64,000 nucleotides of DNA. Origin: Oscillospiraceae bacterium. GTDB lineage: Bacteria > Bacillota > Clostridia > Oscillospirales > Oscillospiraceae. How positions within the stretch are numbered: the first letter of the stretch is position 1; each line of letters starts with the position of its first letter. The stretch spans positions 124,001 to 188,000 of the forward strand of contig CADBKO010000001.1 of assembly GCA_902795345.1 (NCBI GenBank), read 5' to 3'. Below are positions 43,212-52,183 of the stretch, piece after piece. The translations under genes and the position numbers were made by a program. The notes beneath the pieces were generated by a model. That model did not search any database. It was not told the DNA's origin and saw only the letters and a program-made list of their open reading frames with translations.

Positions 43212-43856
43212 TCACTTTTTCCTGCGCTGGAAATCTTCGTCAATCCGGGCCTTCCACTTCCTGCCCAGAGGCACGCTGGCACGGACGCTGCTCACCGCCT
43301 CGCTGAGCACCTCGTAATTCAGGGCGGTGCCCGCAGTGTCGGAGTGATAGTTCACGGCCCGGTCCTCGTCGATGCCGAATCTTTTGGCGGTCTCAACGGC
43401 GTCGATGTTGGCCCCCAGGAAGAGGAATTCCCAGCCCTCCTCCTTCTTGCGCTCGATGAGCTTCTTCACCTCGTCGCTTCCGTAGCGGTGGGAGGCGTTC
43501 TCCATGCCGTCGGTGGTGATGACGAACATGGTGTGTTCCGGGATGTCCTCGGCCCTGGCGTATTTGTGGATGTTCCCGATGTGCCTGACCGCGTCACCGA
43601 TGGCGTCCAGCAGGGCGGTGCAGCCCCCGACGCTGTATTCCCGGTCCGTCATGGGGGGCACCTTCTCCAGGGTCAGCCGGTCATGGATGACCGTGCTGCG
43701 GTCGGAAAAGAGCACGGTGCTGACCCAGCAGGTCCCCTCCGTCTTCTTCTGCTTTTCGATCATGGCGTTGAAGCCGCCGATGGTGTCGCTTTCCAGCCCC
43801 GCCATGGAGCCGCTGCGGTCCAGGATGAATACCAGCTCGGTGCAGTTGTTTTTCAT
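43212..43856 (-). CDS. VWA-domain protein
   Basis: The 214-residue protein is essentially one von Willebrand A domain: VFILDRSGSMAGL (MIDAS DxSxS at residues 13-17), VGGCTALLDAIGDAV (MIDAS threonine) and FVITTDGMENAS (MIDAS aspartate). No signal peptide, so cytoplasmic and metal-dependent binding is likely. Similar TerY-type VWA proteins accompany ADP-ribose or stress modules. ATG 43856 has gaggagg 8-9 bases upstream. The macro-domain gene lies 88 bases upstream in the same direction. Confidence 0.9.
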   Translation of the reverse strand: MKNNCTELVFILDRSGSMAGLESDTIGGFNAMIEKQKKTEGTCWVSTVLFSDRSTVIHDRLTLEKVPPMTDREYSVGGCTALLDAIGDAVRHIGNIHKYARAEDIPEHTMFVITTDGMENASHRYGSDEVKKLIERKKEEGWEFLFLGANIDAVETAKRFGIDEDRAVNYHSDTAGTALNYEVLSEAVSSVRASVPLGRKWKARIDEDFQRRKK

Positions 43857-43944
43857 TTTGTAAGCCCTCCTCAGATGTGATTTCTGAGGCAAGGATACAA
43901 CGTTTCCAAAGGGAAGTGGTCGCCTTCAAAGCGACATTTTCCTT

Positions 43945-45018
43945 CTACATGCTGCCCAGAAGGGTCTGGTCGAAGGCAAAGAGCGCCTCGTTGATGCGGT
44001 CGATGTCATACTGCCCCCGGCGGATGTAGTATTCCACGATCACGTCGAATTCGCTGGAGCGGGAGAGGGCAAAGCCCGCCTTCATCAGCAGCTCCTTCGT
44101 CTCCTCGATCCCCAGCTCCAGGGCCACGGCGAAGGCCAGGGCCGTGGGCTTGCTGGGGCGGTAGCGCATTTCGGAGCGTATCTTGCTGAAGAGCTTCCGG
44201 TCAATGTTGGCCTTTTTGTAGCACTGGGCGTCCGTCATGCCCTTTTCCGTGATCTTGCGCAGCAGCATCTGGCTGAAGCTCTCGTCCAGGGCGGAGAGCG
44301 CTTCCCTGAGCCCCTCGGGCGCCTCCTCCTCCGCCGATATGTCCGGAAAGCCCGACTCGGGCAGGGCGGCAGCCAAAGGCACCGCTTCTCGGAGGGCGTT
44401 GTCCATAGAGGCTTTCTTCTTGCTCTTCCAAAGGCCCCTTTTCGTCCCCCTGGCCGCCGTGGGCAGAGGGGCAGATGTGCCCATGAAGGCGTCGTAAGCC
44501 GCGGCAGGCGGCTGCAAAAGGGCCCGCAGCTCGGGGTAGCGGTCCCGGCCCAGGGTGTCGCTCCCGAAGATGGTGAGGTAGACGGTCATGTCCGCCTCCC
44601 CCAGGAAGGCGCGGATCTCCTCCTCCGCCACGGCCAGGGCTTCCGCCTTGGGATAGCCGAAGATGCCTGCGGAGATCAGGGGAAAGGCCAGAGTCTCGAA
44701 GCCCTGGGCCCTGGCCAGGGCCAGGGAATTGCGGTAGCAGGCGCGCAGGGTCGCTTCCTCGCCCGCGCCGCCTCCCTGCCAGCGGGGCCCTACGGTGTGG
44801 ATGACATGGCGGGCGGGCAGGCGGTAACCGGCGGTCAGCTTCGCTTCGCCGGGCCTGCAGCCCCCAAGAGCGCGACATTCCTCCGCAAGCGCCGGTCCCG
44901 CGGCGGCATGGATGGCCCCGTCCACCCCGCCGCCTCCCAGCAGGCTCTCCTTGGCGGCGTTGACGATGGCGTCCACTTCCATGGTGGTGATGTCCTTCCG
45001 GACCAGAAACAGCGGCAT
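43945..45018 (-). CDS. Macro-domain protein fused to a helical/HTH-like C-terminal domain
   Basis: The 357-residue protein starts with a macro domain (residues 1-175): [35 protein letters not shown] and [13 protein letters not shown], which bind ADP-ribose or remove it from targets. A linker of about 70 residues leads to a C-terminal domain: [64 protein letters not shown] and [13 protein letters not shown]. This C-terminal part looks like a DNA- or protein-binding helix-turn-helix. ATG 45018 has aggaggg 6-7 bases upstream. The gene pairs with the VWA gene. Confidence 0.88.
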   Translation of the reverse strand: MPLFLVRKDITTMEVDAIVNAAKESLLGGGGVDGAIHAAAGPALAEECRALGGCRPGEAKLTAGYRLPARHVIHTVGPRWQGGGAGEEATLRACYRNSLALARAQGFETLAFPLISAGIFGYPKAEALAVAEEEIRAFLGEADMTVYLTIFGSDTLGRDRYPELRALLQPPAAAYDAFMGTSAPLPTAARGTKRGLWKSKKKASMDNALREAVPLAAALPESGFPDISAEEEAPEGLREALSALDESFSQMLLRKITEKGMTDAQCYKKANIDRKLFSKIRSEMRYRPSKPTALAFAVALELGIEETKELLMKAGFALSRSSEFDVIVEYYIRRGQYDIDRINEALFAFDQTLLGSM

Positions 45019-45084
45019 GGCGCATCCCTCCTGTCTGCGGAAATTATACACCTGCCGGCGCACCGCCGCAAGACGGGGAAAAGA

Positions 45085-45116
45085 CGCCGACCCGGGAAAC
45101 AGTTCCCGGGCCGGCG
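45085..45116 (-). terminator. Terminator of the HtrA gene
   Basis: Stem cgccg-a-cccgggaa / ttcccggg-c-cggcg with one mismatch and a 4-base loop; on the minus strand followed by tcttttcc. Confidence 0.75.
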
Positions 45117-45183
45117 CCGCTGCTAAAGGGGGTGGTATGGAGTTGAAAAGGAGTAGGTATGAAAGATGAATAAGCGTTTTCAA

Positions 45184-46494
45184 TCAGCTGCCGAAGTGCC
45201 AGAAGCTACCGCGGTCGTCCCCGCTTTCGTCCTCCCGGTCCTCGTAGTAGTCAAAGAAGTCTCCGAACATGTCCCACCAGCTGCCCCATTCGGAGCCGTC
45301 TCCGCCGCTCCGGCCGGGGTCCTGCCGGGGCTCCTCCTGCCCGGCGGCGGGGGCCTGAACCTCCAGCTGGGAGGGTTCTTCGTCAAAGGTGACGGTGACG
45401 GTCAGCTCCTTGCCGCTGCGCCAGAGCTTGACTTCGCAGCTGTCCCCGGCCTTGTAGTCCTTCTTGGCCTCGGCCAGCTCGCCGGTGGAAGCCACGGCCT
45501 TGCCGCCCAGCTCCAGGATCACGTCCCCCTGCCGGATGTCCGCCTTCTCGGCGCAGGAGCCTTCGGTGACGCTGGTGACGTAGACCCCGGCCTTGGAATT
45601 GTAGCGTTGGGCGTCGGCCTCGCTCATGTTGGTCACGATGATGCCCAGATAGGCCTTGCCGGTGACGTAGCCGTGGTCGATCAGTTCCCGGGCGATCTTG
45701 GCGGCGTCGTTGATGGGGATGGCGAAGCCCAGGCCTTCGATGCCGGCAGACTGGTATTTGGCGGTGACGATGCCCAGCACCCGGCCCTGGGCGTCATAGA
45801 CGGGGCCGCCGGAGTTGCCGGAGTTCACCGCCGCGTCCAGCTGGAACATGTTGATGCTGGTGTTCGTGTCCGCGGCGATCTCCCGGTCCAGCGCGGAGAC
45901 GATGCCGGAGGTCATGGTGTAGGTGAGCTCGCCCAGGGGGTTGCCCACCACATAGATGTTCTCGCCCACCTCCATCTCGTCGCTGTTGCCCAGCGCCACG
46001 GGGCTGAGGCCGCTTGCCTCGATCTTCAGCACGGCCACGTCGCTGTCCCGGCCCTCCACGCCCACGATCTTCGCGGTGTATTCGCTGCCGTCGTAGAGCT
46101 TGACGATCACGTCGGAACCGGTGGTGTAGGCGCTCTCCACCACATGGTTGTTGGTGAGGATGTAGCCGTCCTCGCTGATGATGAAGCCGGTGCCGCTGAC
46201 GGCGTTCTTCGTCAGCTGGCCGAACATGTTGTAGCCGGTGACGGTGGTGGAGATGCCCACCACCTGTTTGCAGGCCAGCTGGTAGATCTCCTCGGCGGTG
46301 CGTTCGCCACCGGAGGAGGGCAGGGCCAGGGAGCTGGCCTTCAGCCCGGCGCTTTCCGCCGGGGCTGCGCTGAGGGCGGGGCCGCTGACCAGGGCCTGTT
46401 TATGCACATAGGAGGCCGTCGCAAAGCAGGCTGCGGAGCAGAGCAGCACCGCCGCCAGACAGATGGCCGTCACGGTAAGAATCGTCTTTTTCAT
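45184..46494 (-). CDS. HtrA/DegP-type serine protease with PDZ domain
   Basis: The 436-residue protein has an N-terminal membrane anchor (TVTAICLAAVLLCSAACFATA), a trypsin-like domain with H117 (ILTNNHVVE), D152 (DSDVAVLKI) and S228 (NSGNSGGPV), then one PDZ domain (AYLGIIVTNMSEADAQ, GDVILELGGKAVAST). It degrades or refolds misfolded proteins outside the membrane. The last 40 residues are an unusual acidic/aromatic tail (WWDMFGDFFDYYEDREDE). ATG 46494 has only a modest aagg site. A four-half-site operator lies upstream. Confidence 0.92.
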   Translation of the reverse strand: MKKTILTVTAICLAAVLLCSAACFATASYVHKQALVSGPALSAAPAESAGLKASSLALPSSGGERTAEEIYQLACKQVVGISTTVTGYNMFGQLTKNAVSGTGFIISEDGYILTNNHVVESAYTTGSDVIVKLYDGSEYTAKIVGVEGRDSDVAVLKIEASGLSPVALGNSDEMEVGENIYVVGNPLGELTYTMTSGIVSALDREIAADTNTSINMFQLDAAVNSGNSGGPVYDAQGRVLGIVTAKYQSAGIEGLGFAIPINDAAKIARELIDHGYVTGKAYLGIIVTNMSEADAQRYNSKAGVYVTSVTEGSCAEKADIRQGDVILELGGKAVASTGELAEAKKDYKAGDSCEVKLWRSGKELTVTVTFDEEPSQLEVQAPAAGQEEPRQDPGRSGGDGSEWGSWWDMFGDFFDYYEDREDESGDDRGSFWHFGS

Positions 46495-46552
46495 GGATAG
46501 GAGCCTTCCTTCCTGGTATTCTCTTGTTTGCGAGACCAAATTAGCACTCTCT

Positions 46553-46591
46553 CTTGAACAATGCTTGAACCGCATGTTAAGAATACGTTAA
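46553..46591 (-). promoter_or_regulatory. Four half-sites with 11-bp spacing upstream of HtrA
   Basis: Reading the minus strand: TTAACG, TTAACA, TTCAAG and TTCAAG begin exactly 11 bases apart (46591, 46580, 46569, 46558 downward), each separated by 5 bases. This is the form bound by PhoB/OmpR-type response regulators (PhoP sites in Bacillus are TTAACA repeats). An extended -10 (tgctaattt, 46543-46538) follows on the HtrA side. Confidence 0.65.
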
Positions 46592-46613
46592 TTCGTATCC
46601 GGAGTTTCCAGGC

Positions 46614-46642
46614 TTGTTTTTCCCTCCGGCCTTTGTTATGAT
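46614..46642 (+). promoter_or_regulatory. Promoter of the PyrE-like/PAP2 pair
   Basis: TTGTTT (46614-46619), 17-bp spacer, TATGAT (46637-46642), about 33 bases before the ATG. Confidence 0.65.
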
Positions 46643-46675
46643 GATAAAAGGAAAGAAAGCAAGAAGGAGTAGGCC

Positions 46676-47212
46676 ATGACGGAGAAGGAAGAACTCGCGC
46701 GGCTCCTCTGGGAATCGGGAGCCCTGCGCCTGGGAGAAGGGGAGACCTCCCTCTGCTGGGAGCCGGAAGCTGCCCTGGAGGAGGAGAAGGTGCGGGATGC
46801 CCTGCTGGACGCTCTGGAGGCCATGGCGCGGGATCACTATGCCTCCGCCCAGGCGGTGCTGGGCGGACCCTGGGCCGGGCTCCTGGCCCGGCGGCTGGGC
46901 CTTCCCCTGGCTCCGGCGGAGCTGCCGGCGCGCGTCCTGGCGGTGACGGACGCGGTGCTGGACGGGGCGGAACTCTATGCCCTGGCCGCGCCTATCCGGG
47001 CCCGGGGCGTCAGCATCGCGGCGGCGGCGCTGTTCAATTTCGGCCTTTCCTCCGCCCGACGCAGGCTGGACAGGGCGGATGTGCGCCTCCACTGGCTCAC
47101 CGATCTGGAGACCGCCGCGGCGGTGGCCCTGCAGGAGGGCCGGTTGGATTTCGAGACCTATGACCGCATCCTGGCCATGCCGGAGGATGGGGGAACGGGA
47201 GAAGGGCCATGA
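46676..47212 (+). CDS. Degenerate orotate-phosphoribosyltransferase-like protein
   Basis: The 178-residue protein follows the PyrE layout: LARLLWESGALRLGEG at the start, AQAVLGGPWAGLLARRLGLP in place of the GPxxGGI-A...LG segment, and at the end WLTDLETAAAVALQEGRLD, as in the PyrE tail. The PRPP-binding loop (V-hydrophobic-EDVxTTGxS in true enzymes) is replaced by VLAVTDAVLDGAELY, and the usual acidic pair and TTG are gone. It is therefore probably a pseudoenzyme or ligand sensor. The start has gaaggag 7-8 bases upstream. Its stop overlaps the PAP2 start by 4 bases (ATGA). Confidence 0.6.
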   Translation: MTEKEELARLLWESGALRLGEGETSLCWEPEAALEEEKVRDALLDALEAMARDHYASAQAVLGGPWAGLLARRLGLPLAPAELPARVLAVTDAVLDGAELYALAAPIRARGVSIAAAALFNFGLSSARRRLDRADVRLHWLTDLETAAAVALQEGRLDFETYDRILAMPEDGGTGEGP

Positions 47213-47862
47213 TTCGGACGATCACCAAATGGATAAAGGATAATCCCCACTGCTGGTGGGCTCTGGTGCTGTTCTATCTCATCGCGGTCTACATCCTGCC
47301 GGAAAAGCTCATCATCGACAATTATACCTCCACCGCCATCCCCTTCGACGACGTGATCCCCTTTTTCGCCCCGGCGGTGGTGTTCTATGTGCTGTGGTTC
47401 CCCCTGATGTTCTTCACCGGCCTGTGGCTCATGTTCAAGGACAGCCTGAATTTCCCCCGCTATATGTTCGCCCTGGCCATCTGCATGACCGTGTCGGGGG
47501 CCATCTATCTGCTGTGGCCAAACGGGCAGGACCTTCGGCCCGACCTCTCCCAGCCCCGGGGCCTGTTTGAATGGATGCTGGCGGGGCTGTATGATATCGA
47601 CACCAATACCAATGTGCTGCCCTCCCTCCATGTGTCCTGCACGGCGGTGGCCGTGGCCTGCGTCTGGGCGACCCCCACGATCCGCCGGAAATGGGTGCTC
47701 GCCGCGCATACGGTCCTGAGCCTGCTGGTGGCCTCCAGCACCGTTTTCGTCAAGCAGCACGCCATCCTGGACCTCTTTGCCGGGGCCGCCCTGGGCGTCG
47801 TCGCCGTGCTCCTTTCCTTCGCCCTTTTCCGCCGGAAAGGGAAGGGAAGAAGAAAAGGATGA
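47209..47862 (+). CDS. PAP2-superfamily membrane phosphatase
   Basis: The 217-residue protein has six helices and the PAP2 catalytic blocks: a first block near YNSxxx is replaced by LFEWMLAGLYDIDTNTN, then LPSLHVSC (catalytic H) and VFVKQHAILDLFAGAALG (H and D). It resembles the PAP2_3 group of inositolphosphotransferases. It likely acts on a lipid phosphate at the outer face. It overlaps the PyrE-like gene by 4 bases. Confidence 0.85.
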   Translation: MIRTITKWIKDNPHCWWALVLFYLIAVYILPEKLIIDNYTSTAIPFDDVIPFFAPAVVFYVLWFPLMFFTGLWLMFKDSLNFPRYMFALAICMTVSGAIYLLWPNGQDLRPDLSQPRGLFEWMLAGLYDIDTNTNVLPSLHVSCTAVAVACVWATPTIRRKWVLAAHTVLSLLVASSTVFVKQHAILDLFAGAALGVVAVLLSFALFRRKGKGRRKG

Positions 47863-47876
47863 CCCTTGTGAAACCT

Positions 47877-47901
47877 GCCGCTTTTCCGCCGGAAAAGCGG
47901 C
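47877..47901 (+). terminator. Terminator after the PAP2 gene
   Basis: Perfect 11-bp stem gccgcttttcc / ggaaaagcggc with loop gcc, followed by aatttgtta. A similar word (cccttttccgccggaaaggg) lies inside the preceding gene end. Confidence 0.65.
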
Positions 47902-47923
47902 AATTTGTTACACAAAAAAGAAC

Positions 47924-47952
47924 TTGACGCAAGCGACATATCCGAATATAAT
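47924..47952 (+). promoter_or_regulatory. Strong sigma-A promoter of the MATE gene
   Basis: TTGACG (47924-47929), 17-bp spacer, TATAAT (47947-47952), 57 bases before the ATG. Confidence 0.85.
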
Positions 47953-48009
47953 TATCTGGTTTTAAGGTACATGAAAATATGAGCCATCCCCCTAAGAAAG
48001 CGTGATTGT

Positions 48010-49491
48010 ATGACCAAAGAAGAAAGGGCTCTCCGGGCGCAGGACAACCATGACCTGACCCAGGGGCCGATCACCAAGAAGATCCTGCTCTTTGCCCTGC
48101 CCACCATCGCGGGCAACCTGTTCCAGCAGCTCTACAACGTGGTGGACAGCCTGATCGTGGGCAACTTCGCCAGGGAGGGTACGGCCTGCCTCGCCGCCGT
48201 CAACGCCAGCTTCCCCGTGATGATGTTCTTCAGCTCCCTGTTCATGGGCGTGAGCATGGGCGCCAACATCATCGTAAGCCAGTACAAGGGCGCCAAGGAT
48301 CATGAGAACCTGGAAAAGGCCATGACCACCACCTTCACCCTGAGCATGCTCACCGGCATCGTCATCACCGTCCTGGGCCTCCTCTTCACCCGGCCCCTGC
48401 TGGAGCTGCTGGGCACGCCGGATGAGATCCTGGACAAGAGCGCGACTTATCTGCGCATCGTATTCATCGGCACCTGCGGCAACATCGTATACAACGGCAT
48501 GAACGGCCTGATCCGCGGCCTGGGGGATGCGAAGAAACCCATGTATGCCCTCATCATCGCCGCCATCATGAATATCATCCTGGACGCGATCTTCGTCATC
48601 ATCTTCCATTGGGACGTAGCCGGCGTGGCCTGGGCCACCATCATTTCCCATTTCGCCTCCGGCCTGCTCCTCCTCTGGTGGCAGGGCAAGGGCACCTACG
48701 GGGCGAAGATCAATTTCCGCAACCTCAAGCCGGATAAGCACATGTCCGGCCTGATTGTGCGGCTGGGCCTGCCCGCCGCCATCCAGAATGCCGCCTTTGC
48801 CTCCGGCATGCTGGTGACCCAGGGCTTCGCCAACCGCTTCGGCACCAACTATATCGCCGCCAACGCCATCATCATGAAGGTGGACGGCTTCGCCATGATG
48901 CCCATGATGGGTCTCCAGGCGGCCATCACCACCTATGTGGGGCAGAACATCGGCGCGGGGGACGTGAAGCGCACCAACCAGGGCATCCGCTCCACCGTGT
49001 TCATGGCCATCGGCTTCTCCATCATCCTGGGCTTCATCCTCTATTTCTGCGGCAAATACCTCATGGCTGCTTTCAACGTCAACGAGCGGGCCCTGGAGAT
49101 GGGCGTGCGGGGCCTCAGGTTCCTCTGCTTCTTCTATGTGTTCATGGCGGTGCAGAACGTGCTGGGCGGCGCGCTCCGCGGCGCGGGCGCCTCTGCTGCC
49201 TCCGCCCTCATGGGCATCATTAACACCGCGATCCGCCTCCCCCTGGGCTATCTCTTAGCCATCGTCCCCCTGAACCGGGACTGCCAGGAAGCCGTGGAGC
49301 AGGGGCTTTACGCCACCCGCCAGCTGGCGGAGGCCGCCGGGGTGGGCAACGAACATTACTTCGGCCTGTTCATGACCTTTGCCTTCGGCATGATCGCGGG
49401 CCTCATCGTCACCGTGCCCTATTATATCTGGGGCAACTGGCGCGCCAAGGGCGTCACGGCCCAGGCAAAGAATATTCAAAAGAAGACCTGA
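48010..49491 (+). CDS. MATE-family efflux transporter
   Basis: The 493-residue protein has 12 helices and MATE features: ILLFALPTIAGNLFQQLYNVVDSLIVGNF, FFSSLFMGVSMGANIIVSQYKGA, GGALRGAGASAASALMGIIN. MATE proteins export cationic drugs or metabolites using sodium or proton gradients. It has its own promoter and terminator. The ribosome-binding site is weak. Confidence 0.92.
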   Translation: MTKEERALRAQDNHDLTQGPITKKILLFALPTIAGNLFQQLYNVVDSLIVGNFAREGTACLAAVNASFPVMMFFSSLFMGVSMGANIIVSQYKGAKDHENLEKAMTTTFTLSMLTGIVITVLGLLFTRPLLELLGTPDEILDKSATYLRIVFIGTCGNIVYNGMNGLIRGLGDAKKPMYALIIAAIMNIILDAIFVIIFHWDVAGVAWATIISHFASGLLLLWWQGKGTYGAKINFRNLKPDKHMSGLIVRLGLPAAIQNAAFASGMLVTQGFANRFGTNYIAANAIIMKVDGFAMMPMMGLQAAITTYVGQNIGAGDVKRTNQGIRSTVFMAIGFSIILGFILYFCGKYLMAAFNVNERALEMGVRGLRFLCFFYVFMAVQNVLGGALRGAGASAASALMGIINTAIRLPLGYLLAIVPLNRDCQEAVEQGLYATRQLAEAAGVGNEHYFGLFMTFAFGMIAGLIVTVPYYIWGNWRAKGVTAQAKNIQKKT

Positions 49492-49496
49492 TTTTG

Positions 49497-49525
49497 AGGG
49501 GCGGGCGTCAGTCCGCCCCTTTTTT
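49497..49525 (+). terminator. Rho-independent terminator of the MATE gene
   Basis: 8-bp stem aggggcgg / ccgcccct with an 8-base loop, followed by six T residues. Confidence 0.85.
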
Positions 49526-49543
49526 CTGAAAGGAGTGGAATCC

Positions 49544-52129
49544 ATGGCGAAATACAAAGCCGCGAGAACGGACGCGGTCAGTTCCCGGGAGAAGGAGCAT
49601 CTGGCTCTGGTGCGGTCCCTGGCCCCCCAGTGCATGGTGCTGCTGGAAAACAATGGGGTCCTGCCCCTGGCGTCGCCCTGCCCGGTGGCGCTGTTCGGCT
49701 CCGGCGCCCGGCGCACCGTCAAGGGCGGCACCGGCTCCGGGGATGTGAATTCCCGCAGTGTGGTGAATGTGGAGCAGGGCCTGAAAAACGCAGGCTTCGT
49801 GATCGTCACCGAGAGCTGGCTGGATGAATACGACCGGCAGTGGGAGGAAGCCCAGCAAGCCCACATGGCGAAGATGAAGGAGCGCATCGACGCGGGGGAG
49901 AACCCCATCATGGTCTATTTCGCCACCCCCTTCAAGGAGCCGGAGGGACCCTTCATCCGCCCGGAGGCGGCGAAGGCGGAGCTGGCGGTCTATGTGATCT
50001 CCCGCAATTCCGGCGAGGGGAAGGACCGGGACCCCGGTCCGGGGGACTATGAGCTCTCCGACAGGGAAAAGACGGACCTGGCGATCCTGGCGGAATACTA
50101 TCCCAAGCTGGTGGTGCTGCTGAACGTGGGCGGCGTCATCGACGCGGGCTATTTCAAGACCATGAAGAACCTGGGAGCCCTGCTCCTCATCAGCCAGGCG
50201 GGGGCCGTCACCGGCGACGCCGTGGCCGACTGCCTCCTGGGGGTCACGCCCCCCTCCGGCAGACTGACGGACACTTGGGCCAAGAAGTACAAGGATTATC
50301 CCTCCTCCACCACCTTCGGGAAAAACGACGGCAATACCTTCGAGGAGCCCTACGGGGAGGGCATCTTCGTGGGCTACCGCTTCTTCGACGGGCACGGCTT
50401 CGAGGTGAACTACCCCTTTGGCTACGGCCTGGGCTATACGACGTTTTCCATGGAGCCCCGCTTTGACGAGGCGGACGCCTACGGCGTCAGCGGCAAGGTG
50501 AAGGTCACAAACACCGGTTCCCGCCCCGGCAGGGAGGTCATCCAGGTCTATGCTGCGCCGCCTCTGGGGAGGGTGCGCACCGTGCGCCATCAGCTGGTCG
50601 CTTTCGCCAAGACGCGGCTGCTGGAGCCGGGGGAGAGCCAGGTCATCGACATCTCCTTCCCCCTGAAGAACATGGCCTCCTATTCCGAAGCCCTGGCCGC
50701 CTGGGTGCTGCTGCCGGGGAAATACTATATCGAGGTGGGCCGCAATTCCAGGGACTATGAGACCTGCGCCGCCGTGGAGGTGGAGAAGACCGTCGTCCTG
50801 GAGCAGCTGCGCAACCTTCGCAAGTTCGATCCTCAGAAGCTGAGCAGCATCTTGGGCAGAGTGGGGAACCCGGATACCTGGCCGAAGCCCGATAACGTCC
50901 CTGTGCTGAAGCTGGACTGCGATTCCATCGAGACCCAGACCCACGTGTATACGGACGAGGACCGTTTCGACACCCCCGCGCCGGCGGACTTCGTCACCAT
51001 GCAGGACGTACTTTCCGGGAAGCATACCGTGGAGGAGCTGGCCGCCCAGCTCAGCGTGGAGGAGCTGGCGAAGCTCTGCGTGGGCCGCTTCGGGGACCAG
51101 AGCACCATCGGCGCGGCGGGCGATGCTGTGCCCGGCGCGGCGGGGCAGACCATCGACAGCCTTTGGGCTGAGCGGGGCATCGGCAGCCTGGTGCTGGCCG
51201 ACGGACCGGCGGGCCTGCGCCTGACAAAGCATTTCCGGACCGACAAGGACGGGAAGATCCTCTCCTCCGGAGGCTTCTTCGCCATGTTCGGCGGGAAGGA
51301 GGAGGCGGAGGAGGTCCCGGCGGACGCCCTGGATTACTACCAGTTCTGCACCGCCATCCCCATCGCCACCATGATCGCCCAGAGCTGGGATGTGTCTTTA
51401 GCCCGGAGCCTGGGCCGCATCGTGGGCAGGGAAATGGCGGAGTACGGCGTCCACAGCTGGCTGGCCCCCGGCATGAACATCCACCGCAACCCCCTCTGCG
51501 GGCGGAATTTTGAGTATTATTCCGAGGATCCCCTTCTCAGCGGCATGATGGCCGCGGCGGACACCCTGGGCGTGCAGGAGACCCCCGGCGTGGGTACCAC
51601 CCCCAAGCACTTCGCCTGCAACAATCAGGAGGACAACCGGAATTATTCCGACAGCATCGTGTCCGAGCAGGCCCTGCGGGAGATCTACCTCCGGGGCTTT
51701 GAGATCTGCGTCCGCTCCGCCCAGCCCATGTTCATCATGACCTCCTACAACTTCATAAACGGCGTCCATGCCGCCATGAACCGGGATACCCTGACCTATG
51801 CCCTGCGCAACGAATGGGGCTTCGGCGGACTGGTGATGACCGACTGGGGCACCACCGGCGGCGGCAACCTGATGGAGAAAGCGGGGGAGGACTCCGTTCC
51901 CGCCCTCTGCATCGCCGCGGGCAACGACCTGATCGAGCCGGGAAACGAAAACGACGTAAAGGACATCGTGGCCTCCGTGGAAGGAAAGACGGACCATCCT
52001 CTCAGCATCGCTTCTCTGCGCCTCTGTGCCAGCCGCATCCTGCGGGTCATCGCGGGCAGCAGCCTCTACGAGGGAGCCAAGCCCTGGACGGACCGTTTTG
52101 AAACCGACTGGTTCGTCACCACCAAGTAA
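49544..52129 (+). CDS. Glycoside hydrolase family 3 protein with permuted domain order
   Basis: The 861-residue protein begins with the GH3 C-terminal alpha/beta sandwich domain (QCMVLLENNGVLPLA, GSGARRTVKGGTGSGDVN), then an Fn3-like domain (EVIQVYAAPPLGRVRTVRHQLV, residues 330-400), and ends with the catalytic TIM barrel: ELAAQLSVEELAKLCVGRF, GTTPKHFACNNQEDNR (KH), and GFGGLVMTDWG with the nucleophile at D767. The barrel normally comes first; this order is known in some ruminal Firmicutes beta-glucosidases. No signal peptide, so it is cytoplasmic or released without one. ATG 49544 has aaaggag 7-8 bases upstream. Confidence 0.92.
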   Translation: MAKYKAARTDAVSSREKEHLALVRSLAPQCMVLLENNGVLPLASPCPVALFGSGARRTVKGGTGSGDVNSRSVVNVEQGLKNAGFVIVTESWLDEYDRQWEEAQQAHMAKMKERIDAGENPIMVYFATPFKEPEGPFIRPEAAKAELAVYVISRNSGEGKDRDPGPGDYELSDREKTDLAILAEYYPKLVVLLNVGGVIDAGYFKTMKNLGALLLISQAGAVTGDAVADCLLGVTPPSGRLTDTWAKKYKDYPSSTTFGKNDGNTFEEPYGEGIFVGYRFFDGHGFEVNYPFGYGLGYTTFSMEPRFDEADAYGVSGKVKVTNTGSRPGREVIQVYAAPPLGRVRTVRHQLVAFAKTRLLEPGESQVIDISFPLKNMASYSEALAAWVLLPGKYYIEVGRNSRDYETCAAVEVEKTVVLEQLRNLRKFDPQKLSSILGRVGNPDTWPKPDNVPVLKLDCDSIETQTHVYTDEDRFDTPAPADFVTMQDVLSGKHTVEELAAQLSVEELAKLCVGRFGDQSTIGAAGDAVPGAAGQTIDSLWAERGIGSLVLADGPAGLRLTKHFRTDKDGKILSSGGFFAMFGGKEEAEEVPADALDYYQFCTAIPIATMIAQSWDVSLARSLGRIVGREMAEYGVHSWLAPGMNIHRNPLCGRNFEYYSEDPLLSGMMAAADTLGVQETPGVGTTPKHFACNNQEDNRNYSDSIVSEQALREIYLRGFEICVRSAQPMFIMTSYNFINGVHAAMNRDTLTYALRNEWGFGGLVMTDWGTTGGGNLMEKAGEDSVPALCIAAGNDLIEPGNENDVKDIVASVEGKTDHPLSIASLRLCASRILRVIAGSSLYEGAKPWTDRFETDWFVTTK

Positions 52130-52135
52130 ATATAT

Positions 52136-52165
52136 GCATGCCCCTGCCTTCCGGCAGGGGCATGC
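52136..52165 (+). terminator. Hairpin between GH3 and OYE genes
   Basis: Perfect 13-bp stem gcatgcccctgcc / ggcaggggcatgc with loop ttcc, but no T-run follows. It may attenuate read-through into the next gene, whose ribosome-binding site begins a few bases later. Confidence 0.6.
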
Positions 52166-52183
52166 CGATAAGGAGATAAGACC

